From contig JBEBSD010000125.1 of the NCBI GenBank assembly GCA_040394475.1, positions 1 through 10,895 on the forward strand: 10,895 nt of DNA, written 5' to 3'. The position numbers were made by a program, and so were the translations under genes. Each line of letters starts with the position of its first letter. Position 1 is the first letter of the stretch. Origin of the DNA: JBEBSD01 sp040394475 (GTDB lineage Bacteria > Bacteroidota > Bacteroidia > Cytophagales > Spirosomataceae). Below, one piece after another: positions 6,629 to 10,895 of this stretch. The notes under the pieces were generated by a model. That model ran no database searches. It saw only the letters and a program-made list of their open reading frames with translations, and was not told the DNA's origin.

Positions 6629-7555
6629 ATGATTTATCTCAACGCCGCTTCGTCGATCACCCATCAGCCTGCCTTTCGGAACAGCGGGTTTTCGGAGGCC
6701 CTCCGGCCGCTGCACGGGGAGTCGGTTCTTATACATCCGGATTACAAAGAGTTTATAGAGCCTGTGCTGTTGCGCCGGATGAGTAAGTTATTGCGGATGG
6801 GAGTGGCCTGTGCCCGGGATGCCCTGCAAGGACTGTCACCCGGAGCGATAATTGTAGGGACGGGATTGGGTTGTTTGCAGGATACCGAAAAGTTTCTGTC
6901 GAACCTGCTTACGATAAAAGGCCTGTTGCCGCCCACAGCGTTTATTCAGTCGACGCATAATACGATTGCGGGCCAGATTTCGCTGAGCCTGGGAAATCAC
7001 CGCTATAATATGACGCATACCCAGAATACGGTATCGTTTGAAATGGCGCTCCTGGATGGTATTCTACAAATAGAGGAGGGCGTTTCGCCTGTGCTGGTCG
7101 GCGCGGCGGACGAACATATTCCTTTCCTGGACGAGGTTGCAGCAGCCTGGGGCCTGGAGGCGTTACAGCTGACTTCAGGAGCCTCCTTTTTTGTGTTGTC
7201 GCATGAAAAATCACCCCATAGCCTCGCCCGGTTGCGCGACGTGACGGCCGTGGTAGGCCGGTCGACAGACTTAACGTCCGAAATCAACCGGTTTCTGAGC
7301 GCCAATCAGCTGACGACCGATGACCTGGACCTTGTTTTGTATAGTTTGCCGCCGGGTACGGAGTGGTCCTGTCCGGTGACAAAATCGATTCCCTATTTAG
7401 AAATGTCGGGGGTTTACCCTACGGCGGCGGCTTTTGCGCTTCATTACGGGGCCGATTACCTGTCGGCAGCAGCGGGGCGCAACTATGTGCTGGTGGTGAA
7501 CGGGCTCAATCCCCGTAATCTTGGATTAAGCCTGTTACAGTCTCTTGAAACATAA
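6629..7555 (+). CDS. Chain-length-factor-like KS homologue (non-catalytic)
   Basis: This 308-residue KS-fold protein has lost all three catalytic residues. The region that aligns with the nucleophile of KS-2 (NTLSTACSSGVNA) reads NMTHTQNTVSFEMA, so the Cys is replaced by Asn133, with Gln132 beside it. The HGTGT segment is replaced by LYSLPPGTEWS, and the GH of the second histidine motif by VYPTAAAF. The N-terminal motif PPTAFIQSTHNTIAGQISLSLGN is typical of the Ketoacyl-synt_2 domain. It probably forms the inactive half of a KS/CLF dimer with KS-2 and helps set chain length. Start ATG 6629 lies 6 nt after KS-2. Its end overlaps the deacetylase start by 11 nt. Confidence 0.83.
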   Translation: MIYLNAASSITHQPAFRNSGFSEALRPLHGESVLIHPDYKEFIEPVLLRRMSKLLRMGVACARDALQGLSPGAIIVGTGLGCLQDTEKFLSNLLTIKGLLPPTAFIQSTHNTIAGQISLSLGNHRYNMTHTQNTVSFEMALLDGILQIEEGVSPVLVGAADEHIPFLDEVAAAWGLEALQLTSGASFFVLSHEKSPHSLARLRDVTAVVGRSTDLTSEINRFLSANQLTTDDLDLVLYSLPPGTEWSCPVTKSIPYLEMSGVYPTAAAFALHYGADYLSAAAGRNYVLVVNGLNPRNLGLSLLQSLET

Positions 7556-8300
7556 AATTGCTACAGCTATTGGTGCAGGATTACTGGTGACGATCCTGGT
7601 GCTGCCGTTTCCGGCTCCGGTGCTGTTGGGCACAGCCGTGGTGATTGGATGGCTGCTGATCACAGCCTACGGGGTGTACGCCATCCGGTCCGACTGGTTT
7701 TTGATCTCCCGGCACGTAACCGCGCCCGGTACCGTCGCTCTCACGTTTGACGACGGCCCGGACCCGGAAACCACCCCGCTGGTGCTGGCCATTCTCCGGG
7801 AGAAGCAGGTAAAAGCAACCTTCTTTTTAATCGGGGAAAAGGCAGCCAGTCATCCGGATCTCGTGCGGCAGATCGTACGGGAGGGACACAGCATCGGGAA
7901 CCATTCATTCGGACATTGGATCGGCATGGGCGGGTATCGTTTCCCTAAACTAAAACGGGACCTGGAGCGTTGTTCTTCCGTACTGGAGGAGATTACCGCG
8001 GTAAAAGTCCGGTTGTTCAGACCGCCCTTCGGAGTGACGACCCCCCGTTATGCCCGGGCCCTCAAACAGTTGAACCTGGAATCAATTGGGTGGTCGTTAA
8101 GAAGTTATGATACGGTGATCCGGGATCCGGAACAACTGTCGGGGCGGCTGAGAAAACAATTGGTGTCCGGAAGTATCGTTTTGCTGCATGATAACCGTCC
8201 CATTACTGCCCGGGTTTTGGCTGACTTTATCGATTGTTGCCGGGAAAGAAAGTTAAAATTAGTACCGGTTATTCCCGGAAATGTCTCTGATGAGGCCTGA
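7545..8300 (+). CDS. Membrane-anchored polysaccharide deacetylase (NodB/CE4), TTG start
   Basis: This 251-residue protein has two hydrophobic segments (residues about 5-22 and 25-45) followed by a complete CE4/NodB domain. The catalytic base and metal-binding aspartates lie in TFDDGPD (Asp69-Asp70). The metal histidines are in GNHSFGH (His120 and His124), RPPFG is at 159-163, and LLHD with His215 is at 213-216. It would remove N-acetyl groups from a sugar or glycan, probably outside the inner membrane. No ATG is available near the N-terminus; TTG 7545 overlaps the end of the previous gene by 11 nt and gives a sensible K-rich start before the first membrane segment. Deacetylases recur in such clusters. 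A sugar placed by the glycosyltransferase at 9363 is a possible substrate (inference). Confidence 0.87.
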   Translation: MKHKIATAIGAGLLVTILVLPFPAPVLLGTAVVIGWLLITAYGVYAIRSDWFLISRHVTAPGTVALTFDDGPDPETTPLVLAILREKQVKATFFLIGEKAASHPDLVRQIVREGHSIGNHSFGHWIGMGGYRFPKLKRDLERCSSVLEEITAVKVRLFRPPFGVTTPRYARALKQLNLESIGWSLRSYDTVIRDPEQLSGRLRKQLVSGSIVLLHDNRPITARVLADFIDCCRERKLKLVPVIPGNVSDEA

Positions 8301-8310
8301 TAGTGAAATT

Positions 8311-8937
8311 ATGAAGTACCTGAATAGCCTGTTGGTCGCTGTATTATCGGTTTTATCCCTGAACGGACAGGATTTTAAGAAAGTCGCGAATCCGGAAGCA
8401 GTATACCGGCAGCTCAGTGAAGCATCGGAACAGGTCAGGTCGATCCAGGCGGACTTCAAAGAAGAGCGGTGGGTTTCCTATCTCAAAGAACCGCAGCATT
8501 CTTCCGGTATGTTTTACTACTTGAAAAAGGATAAACTGCGTTGGGAGCAGGTAATCCCGTCCTCGTATATTATCCTGATCAATGAGAATGAGTTGAAGGT
8601 CAGTGAGAAGGGAACGGAAAAAAATATGCAATCGGCCAAACGGGTAGCGATGGGTATCCGGGACCTGATGCTGACCATGGTAAACGGAGATTTTCAGCAA
8701 GCGAAAGGGTTTACAAAAGAATGCCTGCAGACTACGGATTCGTATGTAATTGTGCTGAAACCCACCGATAAACGCCTGCGTCAGCTTTATGAGAGTATTC
8801 AGCTGCAATTCTCCAAAAATACACTTACCCTGAAACAATTGACGTTTTTCGGGAAAGGGGGCGACCGGCAGATCATGACGTTTCTGAATGAAAAACTCAA
8901 CAGCCCTGTGGACCGTACCTTGTTTGTTACCTTCTGA
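8311..8937 (+). CDS. LolA-like periplasmic lipid/lipoprotein carrier protein
   Basis: This is a 208-residue secreted protein. The N-terminus from ATG 8311 (MKYLNSLLVAVLSVLSL, cleavage probably around NGQ-DF) is a good signal peptide. Two upstream ATGs (8281, 8290) would add 7-10 residues and overlap the deacetylase gene, so 8311 is preferred. The LolA/LolB-like fold is suggested by IQADFKEERWVSYLKEP near the N-terminus and by the following strands (SSGMFYYLKKDKLRWEQ, then YIILINENELKVSE), which match the 'F.Q.R.....L..P..S.G.F.Y..P.K.RW....P' pattern of LolA relatives. In aryl-polyene clusters a LolA homologue is thought to take the hydrophobic product across the periplasm. Lipoprotein carriage in general is the alternative, less likely because it sits inside this operon. 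Confidence 0.85.
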   Translation: MKYLNSLLVAVLSVLSLNGQDFKKVANPEAVYRQLSEASEQVRSIQADFKEERWVSYLKEPQHSSGMFYYLKKDKLRWEQVIPSSYIILINENELKVSEKGTEKNMQSAKRVAMGIRDLMLTMVNGDFQQAKGFTKECLQTTDSYVIVLKPTDKRLRQLYESIQLQFSKNTLTLKQLTFFGKGGDRQIMTFLNEKLNSPVDRTLFVTF

Positions 8938-8953
8938 CGATCTCCTTCTGAAT

Positions 8954-9358
8954 ATGCTTTTGAATGATTTTTATGTGATGCTGGAACAGCACATTTTTCC
9001 CCGGGGTGCAGAAGTGCGGATCCGTATCCATCGGGAACATGACGTATTTCTGGGGCATTTTCCCGGAAATCCCGTAACACCGGGAGTCGTGCAAATGGAA
9101 ATCGTAAAGGAAATCCTGGAACATATTACGGGGAGAGAATTGGCGATGGACCAGATGCGTCAATGCAAATTCCTGGCCGTGCACAACCCATTCGAAACAC
9201 CCGAACTGGTGATCGGCATAACCTGGGAAGCCGGTAAAGAACTGGAAATACAGGCCAGGGGCTCTTCTCCGGCAACGACCTATTTCAAATTAAGTGCAAG
9301 TTACCGGGAAAAGAGAGAGCGGGACCAGCCCCCTGGAAAAGGCGGCGCGGACAGGTAA
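8954..9358 (+). CDS. Hotdog-fold 3-hydroxyacyl-ACP dehydratase, ApeI/FabZ-like
   Basis: The 134-residue protein carries a clean FabZ signature, LGHFPGNPVTPGVVQMEI, with catalytic His35 and Glu49 spaced 14 residues apart as in FabZ. The N-terminus has lost the usual PHRYP motif, as in ApeI-type dehydratases. It should dehydrate 3-hydroxyacyl-ACP to the 2-enoyl form during polyene building, possibly in a complex with the ApeP-like protein at 2582. ATG 8954 lies 16 nt after the LolA stop. The frame is open to 8888, but that part overlaps lolA. The C-terminal tail (about residues 117-134) is Lys/Arg-rich and poorly conserved-looking. Its last bases precede the glycosyltransferase start by 4 nt. 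Confidence 0.85.
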   Translation: MLLNDFYVMLEQHIFPRGAEVRIRIHREHDVFLGHFPGNPVTPGVVQMEIVKEILEHITGRELAMDQMRQCKFLAVHNPFETPELVIGITWEAGKELEIQARGSSPATTYFKLSASYREKRERDQPPGKGGADR

Positions 9359-9362
9359 GCCT

Positions 9363-10508
9363 ATGCTGGAGCAAATACAAGGATGCATTATTTTACCGAC
9401 TTATAACAACGCCCGTACATTGCCGGGGGTGTTGGACGCGCTGCTCCCGTATGCCGGCGCGGACCGGTTGATTGTAGTCAACGACGGGGCTACCGATCAG
9501 ACTGCCGAAATCCTCCGCCGTTACCACGGTCGTATCACGTTGCTTGAAAACCCGGTTAACAAGGGAAAGGGCTATTCCCTGCGGCGGGGATTTGAGGAAG
9601 CGATAAAAAGAGGATTCCGCAATGCCATCAGTATTGATTCCGATGGCCAGCACTTCCCGGGCGACCTTCCGCTTTTTATCGCGACGGCCCTCAGGCATCC
9701 CGGGAAGGTGATCATGGGAAGCCGGGATATGAACCAGGAAGGTGTACCGGGGAAAAGCTCATTCGGAAACAAGTTTTCTAATTTCTGGTTTTGGGTACAT
9801 ACCGGTATCCGGCTGCCCGACACGCAGACGGGGTTCCGGTTGTATCCCCTGGAACCCTTGCGGGGAATCCGTCTGGTAACAACCCGTTTTGAGACGGAAA
9901 TCGAAGCAATCGTCCGCCTTGCCTGGAAAGGAGTTGCATTTGAATCCATTCCCATACAGGTACGGTATGATCCGGCGGAACGGGTAACCCATTTCCGGCC
10001 GCTCAAAGACTTTACGCGTATCAGTATCCTCAATACCTGGTTTTTTATCCTTACCCTGCTCTGGTACCTGCCCAAGCGATTGTTGGATCAGGTGCTGCAA
10101 AGAGGACTCTGGAACACGCTTCGCGACCAGTGGGCCAACGAAACACCGCTCAGGAAAGCAGTGTCGATCGGTTTCGGCTTATTTATGGGAATCGTTCCGA
10201 TCTGGGGATTTCAGTTGCTGGTAGGGATGTCGGCTGCCGTGTTTTTCAGACTGAATAAGGCGCTGGTTTTCCTGGCGGCCAATATCAGCATTCCCCCCAT
10301 GATCCCTCTCATCATTTACGCCAGCTTTAAAACAGGTGCGTTGCTATATCCCGAGAGCCCGGTAAACCTGCTTGACTGGAAAAATATGAGCCTGGAAAGC
10401 AATCTCCTGCAATTGAAGCAATACGTTACCGGCGCCGTTCTGCTGGCCCTCCTGACCGGCCTTTCCGGTTTCCTGATAAGTTTGGCCTTCCTGCAAAAAA
10501 GAAAGTAA
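9363..10508 (+). CDS. GT2 glycosyltransferase fused to a DUF2062 membrane domain
   Basis: The 381-residue protein has two parts. Residues 7-215 form a GT-A glycosyltransferase of family 2: IILPTYNN opens it, VVNDGATDQT follows, and SIDSDGQH holds the DXD metal site (Asp92, Asp94). MGSRDM and LPDTQTGFRLY are the acceptor-side motifs of dolichyl-phosphate-mannose-synthase-like enzymes. A hydrophobic segment lies around 222-236. Residues about 262-378 resemble DUF2062, with PLRKAVSIGFGLFMGIVPIWGFQ and two or three further membrane segments. The protein probably transfers a sugar from a nucleotide donor to a lipid at the inner membrane, perhaps the polyene product. ATG 9363 starts 4 nt after the previous stop; the frame is open to 9294 but that part overlaps it. 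It is the last gene of the operon. Confidence 0.88.
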   Translation: MLEQIQGCIILPTYNNARTLPGVLDALLPYAGADRLIVVNDGATDQTAEILRRYHGRITLLENPVNKGKGYSLRRGFEEAIKRGFRNAISIDSDGQHFPGDLPLFIATALRHPGKVIMGSRDMNQEGVPGKSSFGNKFSNFWFWVHTGIRLPDTQTGFRLYPLEPLRGIRLVTTRFETEIEAIVRLAWKGVAFESIPIQVRYDPAERVTHFRPLKDFTRISILNTWFFILTLLWYLPKRLLDQVLQRGLWNTLRDQWANETPLRKAVSIGFGLFMGIVPIWGFQLLVGMSAAVFFRLNKALVFLAANISIPPMIPLIIYASFKTGALLYPESPVNLLDWKNMSLESNLLQLKQYVTGAVLLALLTGLSGFLISLAFLQKRK

Positions 10509-10510
10509 CC

Positions 10511-10551
10511 CCATGGTCTGTGTCCATGGTCTGTGTCCCACAGACCATTTT
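10511..10551 (+). terminator. Operon-end hairpin with a duplicated left arm
   Basis: ATGGTCTGTG at 10526-10535 pairs perfectly with CACAGACCAT at 10539-10548 over a 3-nt loop, followed by a short TTTT run at 10548-10551. It begins 17 nt after the glycosyltransferase stop and can end the operon transcript. The 13-bp unit CCATGGTCTGTGT occurs twice in tandem (10511-10523, 10524-10536), so the first copy could also pair with the right arm. The short T-run makes terminator strength uncertain. Confidence 0.6.
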
Positions 10552-10591
10552 GGATACCAGCCCGAAGCAAAGTTATCAGCTGGAACGCAAA

Positions 10592-10603
10592 GAGGCTGTC
10601 TTC
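10592..10603. repeat. Possible insertion-sequence end (GAGGCTGTC type)
   Basis: GAGGCTGTCTTC resembles, from memory, the GAGGCTGTC-type terminal inverted repeats of IS1182-family elements. It lies about 200 nt before a fragment resembling a transposase of the same family. No partner repeat or target duplication can be seen, because the other end would be beyond the window. Treat it as a weak candidate. Confidence 0.25.
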
Positions 10604-10672
10604 TATGTTGAAAAACAAGCCCGGAATCGTTTATTTTTATTTTTATTAAAATTTAAGCAAAAGCTATCGCTG

Positions 10673-10723
10673 GTTGTGTTGGCATGTGGGTAACCTGGAA
10701 GATTATCCATATTTCAACACAAC
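10673..10723 (+). other. Strong imperfect hairpin of unknown role
   Basis: GTTGTGTTG at 10673-10681 is the exact reverse complement of CAACACAAC at 10715-10723. Inside it, 10684-10693 pairs with 10703-10712 through eight Watson-Crick and two G-T pairs around a 9-nt loop. One G-T pair and one mismatch join the two parts, so a stem of about 20 pairs forms. All wobble pairs are G-T when read as + strand RNA, which fits an RNA structure on that strand. It lies in an AT-rich stretch with no gene, between the operon end and a transposase fragment, and may belong to the mobile element. Confidence 0.6.
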
Positions 10724-10798
10724 ATTTATCCTATAAACCAATCTTCTATTAGTGAACATCCTCTTGGAAGAGTCACAAGCTGATTATTATGTTTATAA

Positions 10799-10895
10799 GT
10801 TGTGGGACGCAAACTAAAAATAGTGAACAGCAATAGTTATAGCAAAACCGATCCGGACGCTTCGTTTATGCGGCTGAAAGACGACCATATGCAGA
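10799..10895 (+). pseudogene. Fragment of an IS1182-family-like transposase, cut by the window end
   Basis: The frame that opens at 10799 (after a TAA at 10796-10798) and runs off the window end contains NSYSKTDPDASFMRLKDDHM. This closely recalls the core motif of IS1182-family transposases (NSYSKTD.DATFMRMK.D.M). In intact transposases this motif sits after roughly 200 N-terminal residues. Only about 195 nt lie between the candidate insertion-sequence end and this frame, and no ATG-led N-terminal part is visible. The 5' part therefore appears deleted or replaced, making this a remnant. The 3' part is not visible. Identification rests on motif memory over some 20 residues. Confidence 0.55.

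Larger units (their letters stand above)
10552..10895. other. Gene-free AT-rich tail with mobile-element debris
   Basis: No intact coding region is visible here. The stretch holds the candidate insertion-sequence end, an AT run with a repeated TTTTTA unit (10633-10645), the 51-nt hairpin and the transposase fragment. Base composition is clearly more AT-rich than the neighbouring operon, which fits acquired DNA. Confidence 0.5.

Noticed and set aside
6206..6736. 176-residue minus-strand open frame
   Set aside because: It is antisense to KS-2 and the start of the CLF-like gene, is Arg-rich and has no family features; it arises from the GC-rich codon use of KS-2.
8353..8838. 161-residue minus-strand open frame across the LolA-like gene
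   Set aside because: The LolA-like gene on the + strand has a signal peptide and family pattern; the opposite frame has none.
10789..10836. Short frame MFISCGTQTKNSEQQ resembling a lipoprotein start with an ISCG lipobox
   Set aside because: It stops after 15 residues, and the overlapping frame reads as a transposase core; chance is the simpler explanation.
1..10895. CRISPR array, tRNA or rRNA genes
   Set aside because: No regularly spaced repeats or cloverleaf/rRNA-like segments were seen in the non-coding parts.

Overview
The window looks like a Bacteroidota chromosome. A typical Bacteroidota ribosomal protein L20 opens it. The start codons lack Shine-Dalgarno sequences, and a perfect Bacteroidota -7 promoter box (TAnnTTTG) precedes the main operon. 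The gene content matches the aryl-polyene/flexirubin-type lipid clusters known from this phylum. The genus cannot be fixed from what is visible.

Layout: (1) 1-387 holds the 3' part of rplT (only the first two codons are missing) and a good rho-independent terminator. (2) 427-1332 encodes a DMT/EamA-type multi-spanning membrane protein that probably stands alone. (3) 1388-10551 is one tightly packed, same-strand operon of 12 genes. In order these are an acyl carrier protein (ACP1), an LpxL/HtrB-like acyltransferase, a hotdog dehydratase (ApeP-like), a YbgC/FadM-type thioesterase, a ketosynthase (KS), a half-length KS-like protein without catalytic residues, a second ACP, a second KS, a chain-length-factor-like KS homologue with all three catalytic residues lost, a membrane-anchored NodB-type deacetylase, a LolA-like periplasmic protein, a second hotdog dehydratase (ApeI-like), and a GT2 glycosyltransferase fused to a DUF2062 membrane domain. 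A promoter sits at 1388-1420 and a hairpin terminator at 10526-10551. (4) 10552-10895 is AT-richer and has no intact gene. It holds a strong 51-nt imperfect hairpin and, running off the window end, a fragment resembling the core of an IS1182-family transposase.

Inferred joint role: the two ACPs carry a growing polyene chain, the KS and KS-like proteins extend it, and the two dehydratases form the double bonds. The thioesterase may release or proofread the chain. The acyltransferase and glycosyltransferase attach or decorate it on a lipid, and LolA moves the product across the periplasm. Ketoreductase, starter-unit ligase, ammonia lyase and MMPL exporter, which usually accompany such clusters, are not in this window. 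They must lie beyond the transposase fragment, elsewhere in the genome, or be absent. The system type is known. The unusual parts are the two non-catalytic KS-fold partners, the internal promoter that resets the first start codon, and the mobile-element debris at the distal end.
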